Below, one piece after another: positions 1-9,950 of a stretch of 64,000 nucleotides of DNA. The position numbers and the translations under genes are program-made. Origin of the DNA: Okapia johnstoni (taxonomy: Eukaryota > Chordata > Mammalia > Artiodactyla > Giraffidae); assembly GCA_024291935.2 (NCBI GenBank), contig CM044317.1, positions 65,648,730 to 65,712,729 on the forward strand. The letters are read 5' to 3'. The notes under the pieces are model-generated. The model did not search any database. It was not told where the DNA came from and saw only the letters and a program-made list of their open reading frames with translations. Positions within the stretch are counted from its first letter, which is position 1. Every line of letters begins with the position of its first letter.

Positions 1-26
1 TCAACCTCTATCATCTCATGCCATTA

Positions 27-62
27 GATGAAGTGAATGAAGTGGATGAAGTGAATGAAGTA
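27..62. repeat. Two tandem copies of an 18-bp unit
   Basis: Two 18-bp units (27-44 and 45-62) differ only in the last base. Each unit is itself close to a doubled 9-mer of the type GATGAAGTG/AATGAAGTG. In the frame starting at 18 it reads as an alternating Asp-Glu-Val / Asn-Glu-Val peptide. That frame runs to 353 but shows no domain, and its length is not remarkable, so I do not call it a gene. Confidence 0.7.
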
Positions 63-94
63 AAGCTGGCAGTTTCCAGCTTTGCTTCATTCAC
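51..94 (+). other. 19-bp inverted repeat with 6-nt loop (hairpin)
   Basis: The left arm is 51-69, the loop 70-75 and the right arm 76-94. Eighteen of 19 positions are Watson-Crick pairs; the remaining pair is T61/G84, a G.U wobble in a plus-strand RNA, so the RNA stem would be fully paired. The left arm overlaps the second tandem unit. No known ncRNA family is recognised, and the stem is short for a microRNA precursor. Confidence 0.6.
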
Positions 95-1188
95 AACCGC
101 TCCAAAATCTACTGAGAGTCAATCAGACAAAACTTGTTTTCATTATGGTTCAATCTCAACTGATGCCAAACTTCTTATTTTAAAGAGCTCTCTCAATCAA
201 ATGTCGACTTACTCCTGTCCAAATCACTTCATCTTGCTGTGTCTTACCTATTCTGCTTTTAACGAGGAAGAATACATTGTTCCTTACATCACCAAAAGTG
301 TGTTGAACAGGGAAGCCATGGCTTTCATTGGTGGGATGAAAGTCACATGCTAATCTATGGAAATATTGCATATGTATTTGTATTATTTATTAATAACAAT
401 TATTTAGCTCATGCTCTTTAATGACAGTTAACACCAAATTCATATAATCTAAATATTTAGTAAAAAGGGAAGACTGTGCTTAGCACTATATTTTGTAGAA
501 AAATCTAAAATAACTGCATGCTCATGAAATGGCCTGCAGCTTGATGGGCTGATTTCTCCAAATTCTAGGAAAATCATTAAGGAAAATGGAGATCCTTTTG
601 ATAAAGATTACAGCAGAGCAGCAGGGTAGAAGCAAGGCACCCAGCGCCACACTAATGGCTCCTGATACATAGAGGAAACCAGCAATTTTCCATCTCGTTG
701 AGGGGAGAAACTGGCAAGTGGTTATTACATTCTCCTGGGTCTAATCAGGAAACCAAAATAGTAAAACTTATATATTCTCATCAGGGAAGCTGTTGGGTGG
801 TGTGTTTGGTGAAGGACAGATTGTGACTTTCAAAGGAGGGAGATTTACGAATGTAGTAACACAAAGGTAGTGACAGATGCAGAACTGAAGAACCACAGGG
901 TGGAGGAAGGCTTTTTAGCTGTTGCTTATTAAAATACTGTGTGGGAAGTGAGAAACTTTTCATTCTGCACTAGCACATTCATCTGAGGGTATTTGTCTTA
1001 TGATGCGAAGGAAACAAAATCTTATGATTCTTAAACTTTGCTAACAAAGTGCCTTAGTAGTAGGTGAAATCACAGGTTTACGGGGGAATCTATGGTGAGA
1101 AAACAGCAGGAGAGAGGCGGCGTGGCAGAGGAAAAAGGTATAGACTCTTATGGTCCTGTGCGAGAGTTTCTTGAAATCTTCTGTTTTA
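95..1188. other. Unresolved AT-rich DNA
   Basis: I see no recognisable repeat, RNA gene or convincing exon. Short open frames on both strands lack domain features. Confidence 0.5.
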
Positions 1189-1189
1189 T

Positions 1190-1352
1190 CTGTTTTTTTT
1201 TTAATTTCTCTTTTATTTTCATTTTAGTAAATTAATCAATTTTGGCTGCACTGAGCAGCATCCAGGATCTTTGTTCACAGACTGAGAACCGCACCTGTGC
1301 CCCCTGCACTAAGACCTCAGAGTCTTAACCACTGGATGGCCAGGGAAATTCT
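1190..1352 (-). mobile_element. CHR-type tRNA-derived SINE, antisense
   Basis: A T-rich run (the antisense A tail) is followed by a diverged body. It ends in the complement of the tRNA-like head typical of cetartiodactyl CHR SINEs (TTAACCACTGGATGGCCAGG, then GAAATTC). Similar T-rich words flank it (near 1176 and near 1350), a probable decayed target-site duplication. Divergence is high, so this is an old insertion. Confidence 0.65.
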
Positions 1353-1563
1353 TCTTTTATCTTTCAAAAGCATGTAAATACCACCCACTTTGAGGAAGAG
1401 TTTTATAATATTTTTTTAGTCTTCTTAAATGAAGTTATTTTCCCACATTTATCATGTGAATCTCCTTTTTATTTGTGACCTAGCTTGGGAAGCTGGATAA
1501 ATACATTATCAATAGTCTTGATTTTTGTTGTTGTTGTTGTTAAGCCTTCCTTCTTCCTTTCAG

Positions 1564-1690
1564 AGGACCAAATATAAGTGGTCTACGTTGTTGTTCTTTC
1601 TACTATTCTCTGGTACACTCAACCCTGGACAGGTGATGGTGGTGGTGGGTTTTAGGAAGGGTGTTAGGAGGGCAGGTGAGCAACAAACAG
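1564..1690 (+). other. Candidate exon with alternative donors (unproven)
   Basis: A pyrimidine-rich tract ending CCTTTCAG (AG at 1562-1563) precedes the segment. Three possible donors follow: CAG|GTGATG after 1632, CAG|GTGAGC after 1675 and CAG|GTGAGC after 1690. The 1564-1632 version is 69 bp and open in frame 1564; that frame stays open to about 1725 and gives a hydrophobic stretch rich in Leu and Phe. The last two donors are 15 nt apart, so switching between them would keep frame. No protein family is recognised, and pseudo-exons of this quality occur in mammalian DNA by chance. Confidence 0.25.
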
Positions 1691-2465
1691 GTGAGCACTT
1701 ACCTTCCTTTAGCTGTAGGTCCTGACTTCTGTGGTTTCCTTCCCAGCATCAGTCTTGGCAAGAGGGCCAGTTGAGAAAGCATGGAAATATATCTCTGGGA
1801 TTTATTGTTTAATGCTGATGCCAAAATGCCAACCAAAATAATTGGAAGGAGCTTGAGATAAGCAGCCTCGGGATGCTAGCAACAGGCTCAAGTTGACTAA
1901 CCTTTTATGTCATATTCTTCTTTTTCATGACATCATTTTTTGGTCAAAGATAAAAATTCTATCAAGAGTTAGTCCCAGATGGTTCTTGAAGACATGACCC
2001 ATGATTGCCCTTCTCCTGCATTTATATTGTACTATTCGACTGTGGCTATCATAAATGTAGCAGGAAAACTAGCCATGGCATACGCACAGAGCAGCCTGTC
2101 CTGAGCCTTTGTCTGTACCTGATTCTAGTCTCATTATGATCTTTCCTTCTCTCAGTCAATGATTTAAAATATGTAAGTCATTTCACTTCCCTCCTATTCC
2201 TGCCCTTGTTTAGTTTCAATCTCTCTTCAAGGCCCACTTGGAGATTGTCTGTCTTTTGCTCTCCTGGTCCACCTCAAAGTCTACATAATTTCCAAATTTT
2301 CCCTGAATTAACCTGTCTTTCCATACCCTAGCTTGATATTTTCTCCTTCTTGCCCTAATATATATTTCCTTCTCTGGTTAATATTTCCACACAACAGTTT
2401 CATGTGGGTTATGTTGGTAGCAACACTTTATTTGTAAGGCTTTGCAGGCGCAGAGCACTGGCTTG
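1691..2465. other. Unresolved DNA
   Basis: There is no confident repeat or gene. The pyrimidine-rich part around 2140-2400 may be an old decayed transposon, but I could not match it to a family. Confidence 0.4.
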
Positions 2466-2469
2466 GATA

Positions 2470-2665
2470 ATGATAATGGTCAGTATATATTGTTTGCTAA
2501 ATGTCAGACACTCATTGCATGTGCTTATTTAATGTCCGTACTTTTTTGAATTGGCAATAATTATGGTATCATTTTGCTGATGAGAAAACTGAAATACAAA
2601 GAGCTTACCAATTTGCACAAGGTCCTAGGTCTCAGAGCAATAAATACAGAGCTGAAATTTGAACT
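2470..2665 (-). mobile_element. MIR SINE remnant, antisense
   Basis: The core reads as the complement of MIR: TTTTGCTGATGAGAAAACTG, a stretch resembling the 'aggttaagtaacttgcccaaggtcac' region, and 'agagctgaaatttgaac' at the tRNA-like side. It is highly diverged, as expected for an ancient mammalian element. Confidence 0.65.
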
Positions 2666-2779
2666 TGTTGATTTGATTCGATGTAATGTGCTATACAGCT
2701 ATCTGCACTAATTCTAAGAGGATTATGATGGTGGCTACTTTGATCAATCTCTTTTGTAAGGCTTTGCTAGAATGTGCAT

Positions 2780-2977
2780 ACATGCATGCTAAGTCGCTTC
2801 AGTCATGTCTGATTCTTTGAGACTCTGTGGACTATAGCTTGCCAGGTTCCTCTGTCCATGAGATTCTCCAGGCAAGAATACTGGAGTGGGTTGCCATGCC
2901 CTCCTCCGGAGGATCTTCCTGACCCAGGGATGGAACCCACGTTTCTTATGTCTCCTGCAGGGCCACCTGGGAAGTCT
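2780..2977 (-). mobile_element. Bov-tA SINE, antisense
   Basis: It starts with the complement of the Bov-A tail (AAGTCGCTTCAGTCATGTCT), runs through CTCCAGGCAAGAATACTGGA, and ends with the complement of the tRNA-Glu-like head (GCCACCTGGGAAGTC). It is near full length at about 200 bp and moderately diverged. Confidence 0.9.
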
Positions 2978-3234
2978 TTAATAGAAAAGTCAATGGTTAG
3001 ATCTTGATATTTAAGTACATTCTAATTTCCATGTAGATTTCTCATTGTAGTGGATTAACAGTTTAAAAGTTAGAAATTATCATCAGAAATCCTATTTACG
3101 TTAACAGGCAGACAGACAAAGGGTACTCAATGATGACTTGAGTCTTGAAGGAAGAGAGTGTGTTCAAAGATTAGTGGATCTGTTGAATGTGATGTTATAG
3201 AATATTGATTTTTACACCTGAAAGGAATCTTAAA

Positions 3235-3480
3235 TAATGATAATATCAGCAGTAATACTAACAACCACAAGGCACATCAAACTTTCTATATCCTAGATCT
3301 TTTACTAACATCATTATATATGTTATTTCATTAAATCCTCAGAATAACACTATGAGGTAGGCTATCACTTTGAACTATGATATTTTATAAGTTAGAAAAT
3401 AAACTTATTATTATAGCTTGGTAAGTTGCCCAGGTGGTAATTGGCAAAGTTGAGATTCAAATACTGTGTGCAGAGTTCCT
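3235..3480 (-). mobile_element. MIR SINE remnant, antisense
   Basis: The order of words matches a long antisense MIR: an ATAATGATAATATCAGCAGT start, 'ttatttcattaaatcctcagaataacactatgaggtaggc' in the middle, and 'ggtaagttgcccaggtgg' towards the tRNA-like end. It is old and diverged. Confidence 0.7.
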
Positions 3481-3520
3481 GTTCTTAAATGTTATGTTTT
3501 TTATTAATGTTTGTTATACT

Positions 3521-3748
3521 CGTGGGCTTCCCAGGTGATGTAGGTGGTAAAGAGCCCACTTGCCAGTGCAGGAGATTTAGAGATGTGGGTTTGATCCCTA
3601 GGTTGGAAAGATGCCCTGGAGAAGGTCATGGCAATCTACTCCAGTATTCTTGCCTGGAGAATCCCATGGACAGAAGAACCTGGTGGGCTACAGTCCATGA
3701 GATTGCAAAGAGTCGCACATGATTGAAGCAATCTAGCATGCACACACA
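3521..3748 (+). mobile_element. Bov-tA SINE, sense
   Basis: The tRNA-like head (GGGCTTCCCAGGTGATGTAG) is followed by a box-B-like GGGTTTGATCCCT and the Bov-A tail ending in AAAGAGTCGCACATGATTG. A short direct repeat, TGTTATAC, occurs at 3512-3519 and 3749-3756 and is likely the target-site duplication. Confidence 0.9.
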
Positions 3749-3783
3749 TGTTATACCCACAGATTTTTACAAATAATGAAATC

Positions 3784-4195
3784 TTTTTTTTCTTTTTTAA
3801 CATCCAAAGCATTTTGTATTGAGGTATAGCTGATTAACAATGTTGTGATAGTTTCAGGTAAACAGTGAAGGGACTCAGCCCTACATATACATGTATCCAT
3901 TCTTCCCCAAACTCCCCTCCCATCCAGGCTGACACGTAACACTGAGCAGAGTTCCATGTGCTGTAACAGTAGGTTCCTGTTGGTTATCCACTCTAAACAT
4001 AGCAGTGTGTCCATGACCTTCCTAAAGTCCCCAGCTATCCCTTCCCCACCATGAGTTCGTTTTCTAAGTCTGTGAGTCTCTTTCTGTTTTGCAAGTAAGT
4101 TCATTTATGTCATTTCTTTTTAGATTCCGCATATAAGGGATGTCATATGATATTTCTCCTTCTCCATCTGACTCACCTCACTCAGTATGCCACTC
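3784..4195 (-). mobile_element. L1 LINE 3' end, antisense, with target-site duplication
   Basis: The T-rich left edge is the antisense poly(A). It is followed by the complement of the ruminant L1 3' UTR (GTATTGAGGTATAGCTGATT, then GAGCAGAGTTCCATGTGCTG and the 'aagtaagttcatttatgtcatttctttttagattcc' region). A 14-bp direct repeat with one mismatch flanks it (3769-3782 and 4196-4209), marking a 5'-truncated retrotransposition. Confidence 0.8.
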
Positions 4196-4278
4196 ACAAA
4201 TGATGAAATTCTTGCTTAGATAAATTACCTGGCTTTCCAGACCCCACAGCTAGCCAGTGGTAGAGCCCAGGTGTTTTG
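4196..4278 (-). mobile_element. MIR SINE fragment, antisense
   Basis: The words CCCACAGCTAGCCAGTGGTA and GAGCCCAGG match the complement of the MIR tRNA-related part. The neighbouring L1 copied its target-site duplication from the left edge of this stretch. Confidence 0.5.
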
Positions 4279-5017
4279 TTGAGGCTTCTTCGCATTACTG
4301 GTTACATTTTCTTTCATGTCACTTTCCTTTTCATACAAAGTTTTAACTGTTACCATTTTATCTTCATAGTTCTTTCATTCCAAGCAAAACTGAAGATCAG
4401 GCTTAAGCAGAGCAAAAGTACAATGAAGGATACAAAGATGAGAACACGTTCTAACATCTTATAACCTCGCATGGGTAAAGAAGAAAATATATAAAGAGCT
4501 GATTATGCTTCAAAGAAGAAGCAATTATATACTAAACATACAAGCAAAGTTATACTGTACATAGTAAGATACAATCTTGAGTTGTACTTAGAAAGAATAC
4601 TTAGAAATGTGGAGCCTGAAATTAGCCTTGAAGGGAGGGTAGAGGTTTCAAGCAGGATATTCCATGGAGGTCAGTATGTATGAGAGCCAGCTAGGTGCTG
4701 TGAGAGGTACAGAGGCATTCCAAAGAATAGTCTTATCACAAGGAAGTGAAATGCTACCTGAAGAGGCAAGACATATACATGTGAAGTGAAAGTGAACAGT
4801 GAAGTGTTTAAGAGCTGTAAGAGGTCAGAGTTAAGAGAAATGTCTGAGAGCTAGAGTAGTCAGGGAAGGTGGATGGATGGAGCAGAGCCTGCATAGGACC
4901 TTGAGGATGGGCAGAGCTTCTAGGGAGAGGAGAGGCAGTGTACTTAATGCGAAGTTCCCAGGCACAGCCAGACAAGAATGCATAAGAATGTTTATGGATT
5001 AGTGAGAAGGTACACAA

Positions 5018-5018
<1 letters not shown>
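4279..5018. other. Unresolved DNA, possibly an old repeat
   Basis: The part at about 4600-4960 (words such as GGATATTCCATGGAGG and 'gcctgcataggaccttgagg') has the flavour of an ancient dispersed repeat. I cannot name the family. No gene is seen. Confidence 0.35.

Positions 5019-5019
<1 letters not shown>

Positions 5020-5049
<30 letters not shown>
5020..5049. repeat. (TG)15 microsatellite
   Basis: Thirty bases of uninterrupted TG dinucleotide. Probably length-polymorphic. Confidence 0.95.
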
Positions 5050-5052
<3 letters not shown>

Positions 5053-5639
5053 ATGTGGTTATTAAACAATAATTGTAGCAGACAAGAGAGACTGGGAAAG
5101 TGATGCCACCAGACAGTGTGATGGCATGTACCAGTCAGAAGTAAGGGACCAGTACTGTCTCCTGTAGACTACTGAATAATGACAGGCCCTGTAGAAGGCT
5201 GTTATATAGCCCTGAGTGATCGCAGCTTATGCATCAGTCGCGTGTGTGCCCTTGGCTGAGAATAATCTTGTTAGCAGCTCCATCTTTAAATATGAAGAGC
5301 AAAAATAGTCCATGGCAGTTCAAGTTGTTTATATTTAACTTTTTTGAGTTTTTTGACATAGAGAAACAACAATTTTCTGTTATGTGCAAAATTTAACAAA
5401 TGCTGAAAAAGTTTGCATCAGCCCACATTGTTTTCCCATAAGTACTCATTAGAGTGATCTCTAATACACTTGTATGGAAATCTAAATCAATTGCTAGTGA
5501 TAAAGAAATATGAATTCTTGCACATGAGAGTAGTGGAGTAGAAGAGACAGCAGAGGAGTCTATTAGGAGAGTAGAGAGCTGGTAAGTCTCCATCACCACA
5601 CTTCGGGCTTGCAACATATTGAAGTCATGAGATGCTTCT
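5050..5639. other. Unresolved DNA
   Basis: No recognisable repeat or gene. Confidence 0.45.
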
Positions 5640-5968
5640 AGCAGATGTTCAAGCATTGGTGGGGGGGTGACAGGGACTGGAGACTTCTGCCCAGTACTCC
5701 TCTGTGATTTATCTTCACATCAGAGTGCCTGTTGGGCTGGCCAAGACTTTCTCAAGGTTGTACTGTTGTCCGAGACTTTTCCTCATGTATCCTGCCCACT
5801 TCCCCCCTTTTCTTTTGTAGATGTCAGCCTTGGTCTCAAAGCTTTCCCTGCTTATTTTTGTTCCATATTCTCCCCACTGCCAATAAATCTCTTGCTCTTG
5901 AATTCTTTCTTGATATTTGTTTACTGGAGGTCCCAGAATTGCATCTTTATGATGATTAAAGTCTAATA
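5640..5968 (+). mobile_element. Possible LTR remnant (class uncertain)
   Basis: The right part resembles the R/U5 end of an old mammalian LTR. An AATAAA hexamer near 5882 is followed by CTCTTGCTCTTGAATTC and a 'tttactggaggtcccagaa' ending. The left part is not recognised. It could equally be another class of ancient repeat. The two overlapping open frames here (5667-5966 and 5732-5959) look fortuitous. Confidence 0.3.
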
Positions 5969-6169
5969 AGTAGACCTATCATCCAGAATAGAAATCAGCA
6001 AACTTTCTGTAAAGTGTCAAATTGTAAATATTTTAAAGTTGATGGGTTACATATATCCTCTGCCACATAATTCTTTGATTTTTCTTGCAACTTTTAAAAA
6101 TGTAAAACCATATTTATCTTGCAGGTTGTAAAAAACTGGCTCTAATTTGTCTACTCCTCCTGCTCTAGT

Positions 6170-6424
6170 TTGGAGAAGGCAATGGCACCCCACTCCAGTA
6201 CTCTTGCTTGGAAAAGCCCATGGATGGAGGAGTCTGGTAGGCTACAGTCTATGGGGTCGCTAAGAGTCGGACAAGACTGACTTTTCCCTTTCATGCACTG
6301 GAGAAGGAAATGGCAACCCACTCCAGTGTTCTTGCCTGGAGAATCCCAGGGATGGCGGAGCCTGGTGGGCTGCCGTCTATGGGGTCGCACAGAGTCGGAC
6401 ACGACTGAAGTGACTTAGCAGCAG
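6170..6424 (+). mobile_element. BOV-A2 SINE dimer with 11-bp target-site duplication
   Basis: Two related Bov-A monomers lie head to tail (about 6170-6297 and 6298-6424). Each begins GGAGAAGG(A/C)AATGGCA; the first ends in AGAGTCGGACAAGACTGA and the second in a CAGAGTCGGACACGACTGAA tail with AGC units. The word CCTGCTCTAGT flanks it exactly at 6159-6169 and 6425-6435. The low divergence and perfect duplication indicate a fairly recent insertion. Confidence 0.93.
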
Positions 6425-6659
6425 CCTGCTCTAGTATATAGAAGAGCTAGTTTCAGAGATACATTCTTATTTGCTGCATGTTTCTATTATCTGTTAAAAA
6501 AAAAAAAACAAAACCTGGCTGATTTCTGCCCATCAAGCTCACAGGGTGTTTGTTAGCTTTAACAATGACATTAAATAGCTTCAAAATAATTTGGGGGTCT
6601 GAGGGAGCAGTATTCTGAGATGTGGTAGAACTTTAAGAAGTGGAGGTGAATGCCAGTGA

Positions 6660-6945
6660 ATATACATGGATCTGAGGCAAGAATACTCTGATAAAATTAC
6701 AAGAACAATAAGAGCCTTTCTCTGGACAATTTCTATAAGCCAGATGTACATGAGAACTTTGAAGAAAAGGAATGAAAGAAGAAATCTAGAGGAAAAGAAT
6801 AGATGGAAAAAGAAAGAAAAAAGGGCAAGAGAAGAGAGAGGGGCAAGAATATGGAAAGAAAGCCAGAAATTGTTCATCTTTTTTATTCCACATGATAAAA
6901 TAGTTAAGATAAACAAAATAGAAAAGGAAAAAATTCAGCCTATGG
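6660..6945 (+). repeat. Purine-rich (GA-rich) tract
   Basis: The plus strand is strongly purine-biased, with the densest part at 6760-6870. It produces a lysine/arginine/glutamate-rich open frame at 6666-6965. The low complexity explains the frame, so I do not call it a gene. Confidence 0.7.
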
Positions 6946-7389
6946 GAGTGGAGCAGATGACCTAAAATTTGATTGAAAGAAGTAGTTGTCCAGATATTAT
7001 GTTTTATATTACATAAAGTTAATTCTCCAGGAAGAGAACTTTGTAGTGGAATCCTGATTAGAATCAGTTACGATGAACCCAAGAAACCCATTCTTAATAA
7101 TTTGGATTTCTGGAGTTTTATGTGAATGTTAGCTTGCAGAGAATTGCTGTTATTTCCATGACTGCATTAGAAGGAAATGTTTTAGACCACTTAACAGAAC
7201 AATTTTCCAAGTTTTGTTCATTCCGTCTAGGAAAATGTATTATTTCGGATGTGGGACTCATTGTTCTGTATTAAATGTCATAATAAAAGGAACATTCTGA
7301 TGTGATTTTAGATCAGAAAATGTAAGTATTGGTTAGAACTAAAGTGAGGGTCTAAATGGGATTAACACTGGGGTCAATATGCACCATGT

Positions 7390-7740
7390 TTCATCACACC
7401 ATTCCCTTTTTCTGGGCACACCTTGGAGTTAGGTTGGGGCAATACCTTTGAGTTTTAGCCAGTGAGATGAAGGCAGAAATGATACAAGTCACTTTCAGGC
7501 TGGGACCTTAACACATTTCTCTTGACTTTCCAGCTCTCTCTTCTGTGACATTGACCTTGAATGCCAAATGCCGCAGTTGGAATAGCTACAAGTTGGAGGA
7601 GGGCAGTCCAGTTTTTTCCATGCTGTGCCTGGTGAGAAATAAACTGTAATGGAGCTAATCCAGTGATATTTGCTGGTTTATTTGTTAACACAGTGTAGCC
7701 TATACTGACCAGTAGAGGTTCCACAGGTACCAAGCCACAG
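7390..7740 (+). mobile_element. MLT1-like LTR (ERVL-MaLR remnant)
   Basis: Landmarks of an MLT1 LTR occur in order: TTTTAGCCAGTGAGATGAAG with 'gcagaaatgatac', then 'tttctcttgactttccagctctctcttctg', then an AATAAA-containing AGAAATAAACTGTAATGGAG with 'tttgttaacacagtgtagcctatactgacc' at the 3' edge. It is very diverged. No internal retroviral genes are present. Confidence 0.6.
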
Positions 7741-8250
7741 TCAATGAGTTGCTACCGGTAAAACTCAGGAGAATATCTGAATGTTAAGTTTGGTTAGCCA
7801 ATGTCATTAAAGAGTGACATACAGAAATGCCGTCTGTTGAAAAGCAGATTAAAAGATAGCAGATGTTGCTGGAATCATTTCAAGGGTACAAAATTCTAAA
7901 AAAGGAACCAAAAAAAAAAAAAAAAGAGCTCAATGAATGAACCTGCCCAGATGAATTCAAGCAAGCCTTTTAAGGCGAGAGGAAAAGAGAGAAAGTCAGA
8001 TATGACATGTACCATTTGGAGATGTTAATATTGAGGCAGAATATGATGGTAATTGCTGGCAGTGTTAGTGCTGGTTAAATGTAGAATCTAATTTTCCTTC
8101 TTCATGTTTCTTTTTCCCGAACTAGTGAAATGGTAAAGTTCTCCTGAAGAGAAATTATTGTTCAAAATAGGAGGTAACATGTTAAAGGATAGTTACCTAT
8201 GCAATAGAAGACAGACGTGGTAATTTTCCTGGAATACAGAGATACTCTGT
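7741..8250. other. Unresolved DNA with a poly(A) run
   Basis: An A run near 7911-7925 is the only low-complexity feature. Nothing else is recognisable. Confidence 0.4.
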
Positions 8251-8254
8251 CTAG

Positions 8255-8712
8255 ATCACTGCCTAAAACCGCAGCAGTTCCCTGTCTCCTCCTTTAACAG
8301 CATACACGCTTGTTACACTCACTTACTTACTGTCTCCCAAATTAGTCTTCCGTTGTCTCACGTTAATGACTTTGCTTATTGTAGCCCCTCTGATGGACAT
8401 GTTCTACTTTGCCCCTTTTTGCCCACTGAATTCTAGCTCTTTTTGAAGGCCTATGTCAAATGCCATCTTCACATAAAGAATTTCCAGATGATTCTAGTGA
8501 CTCAGATTCTTTCTTTCATAGAACCTAATAACTTCCGATACCACTTCCTTTCTACTTGTATTATAGTTACTTGTATTCATGCCTGTTCTCTTCCACTATT
8601 TTATAAACTTCCTGAGATTGTGTCAAATTTATTTTTTGTATACCTCCTACGACAAATAAAAGTTTCTGGTCTTAGGATGGGATGAATAAATAGATAGATA
8701 AATGTTCAATTA
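8255..8712 (+). mobile_element. L2 LINE 3' remnant, sense
   Basis: The order of words follows the L2 3' end: a 'cctatgtcaaatgccatcttcacat' block, a pyrimidine-rich middle with 'cttatttcct/tactgtctccc' type words, and a 'tataaacttcctgagattg' block before a terminal GGGATGAATAAATAGATAG-type tail. It is ancient and diverged. Confidence 0.6.
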
Positions 8713-9285
8713 AATTGAAGAGAACTGAAGAATGAAATGAATACTTCATTTTGGCATTACTAGGTAGTAAGACATATTAAAAGTGATTATTAAATTAGCA
8801 AAGTATTATTATAAGGAATGAGAAAGTGAGAGAAAGGAAAACTTTGGTAGTAAAACAGTTCTTAGTCAATACTGGTGATATAAGTAACAGTTATCATAAA
8901 TCAATGATGCTAGGACACTTAGTTTGCTAAGTGACTTAGAGCCTCATCTTATACTCTACCAAGGTAAATTTCAGTTAGAGCTACACATTGAAAAAATTAA
9001 GCCATGAAACACTAGAAAAGATTAAAATTTATCTTGGGTCTAGATTTGGAAAAACATAACCTTAAAAGCACTGGAAAAAACTTTTAAGAAATGTAATTGA
9101 CTTGAAAAACAAGTTCAAGCAATGTTGATTCTTCAAAACAAACAACATAAATCTGGAGACAAGCATTAATTTGGGGAAAATATGTGCAAAAAAAAGGAAA
9201 AAAACAGAGTTTATAGCCTCTAAATATAGAGCCTATATAGCTTAGATGCACAATGCAGCTACAGTAGTACATGAACTGAAAGTAA
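8713..9285. other. Unresolved AT-rich DNA
   Basis: No gene is seen. The right part may continue an old L1, but I cannot align it by eye. Confidence 0.35.
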
Positions 9286-9289
9286 AATG

Positions 9290-9712
9290 TTCAACCTCAT
9301 TACCTTTTAGAGAAGTGCAAATTCAAGAAAACAATGAGATACAATTTTTGACCTATCAGATAATATTAAAGATTTAACAATTGATAATAGTGTAACATGG
9401 TGAGTCACGCATTCATACTTATGAAAGTGGAAACTTTCTAGAAGTCAATTTAATAGTATGTATCAAACGACTGGTGTGCTGCAGTCCATGGGGTTGCAAA
9501 GAGTCAGACATGACCGAGCGATTGAACAACAACAACATCAAAAGACCAAAATATTTATCATTATTGACTTATTAATCCCACTGCTAGGAATCAACCCAAA
9601 AGAAATAGTGTACAATAGAGACCAAGTTTTTGACACAATGATATTTATGGAAGTGTTATTAAAAATGGTGAAAACTAGGAACAACATAGATATTTAACAG
9701 GAGGGAGAATTC
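9290..9712 (+). mobile_element. Old L1 LINE remnant, sense, interrupted by a SINE fragment
   Basis: Segments at 9290-9467 ('ttcaacctcattaccttttagagaa', 'aaaacaatgagatacaattttt') and 9539-9712 (CCCACTGCTAGGAATCAACC, then 'tttatggaagtgttattaaaaatggtgaaaac') match the L1 ORF2 end and 3' UTR in order. A 71-bp SINE tail fragment at 9468-9538 separates the two parts. Confidence 0.6.
9468..9538 (+). mobile_element. Bov-A SINE 3' fragment inside L1
   Basis: The segment contains only the Bov-A/BovB-type tail: CTGCAGTCCATGGGGTTGCA, then AAGAGTCAGACATGACCGAG and an (AAC)n tail. It is 5'-truncated, as expected for reverse transcription that stopped early. Confidence 0.75.
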
Positions 9713-9747
9713 GTGTCTCCTGCATTCAGACGGATTCTTTACTACTG
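9713..9747 (-). mobile_element. Antisense Bov-tA head fragment
   Basis: The 35 bp read as the complement of the tRNA-like head (GTCTCCTGCATTCAGACGGA, then TTCTTTACTACTG). It abuts a sense Bov-tA directly, making a head-to-head inverted arrangement. Confidence 0.65.
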
Positions 9748-9950
9748 GGCTTCCCCAGTGGCTCAGCCGGTAAAGAACCTGCCTGCCAATGTAGAAGACA
9801 CAATAGATATGGGTTCCATCCCTGGGTCTGGAAGACCCTCTGGAGAAGGAAATGGCAACCCAGTCCAGTATTCTTGTCTGGAAAATTCCAAGGACAGAGG
9901 AACCTGGAGGACTACAGTCCATGGGGTTGCAAGGAGTCAGACATGACTAC
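9747..9950 (+). mobile_element. Bov-tA SINE, sense
   Basis: The head is GGGCTTCCCCAGTGGCTCAG, the middle GGAGAAGGAAATGGCAACCC, and the tail ends AGGAGTCAGACATGACTACA. It is complete but moderately diverged. Confidence 0.9.

Noticed and set aside
18..353. 111-codon plus-strand frame beginning in a tandem repeat
   Set aside because: No domain, no splice support, and its repetitive start comes from the 18-bp tandem unit.
3489..3722. 77-codon frame and many similar frames ending in 'KSRT' or 'GKP'-type peptides
   Set aside because: These are translations of Bov-tA and BOV-A SINEs and recur at every copy; they are not genes.
6581..6965. Overlapping frames on both strands around the purine tract
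   Set aside because: Low-complexity sequence suppresses stop codons; no other evidence of coding.
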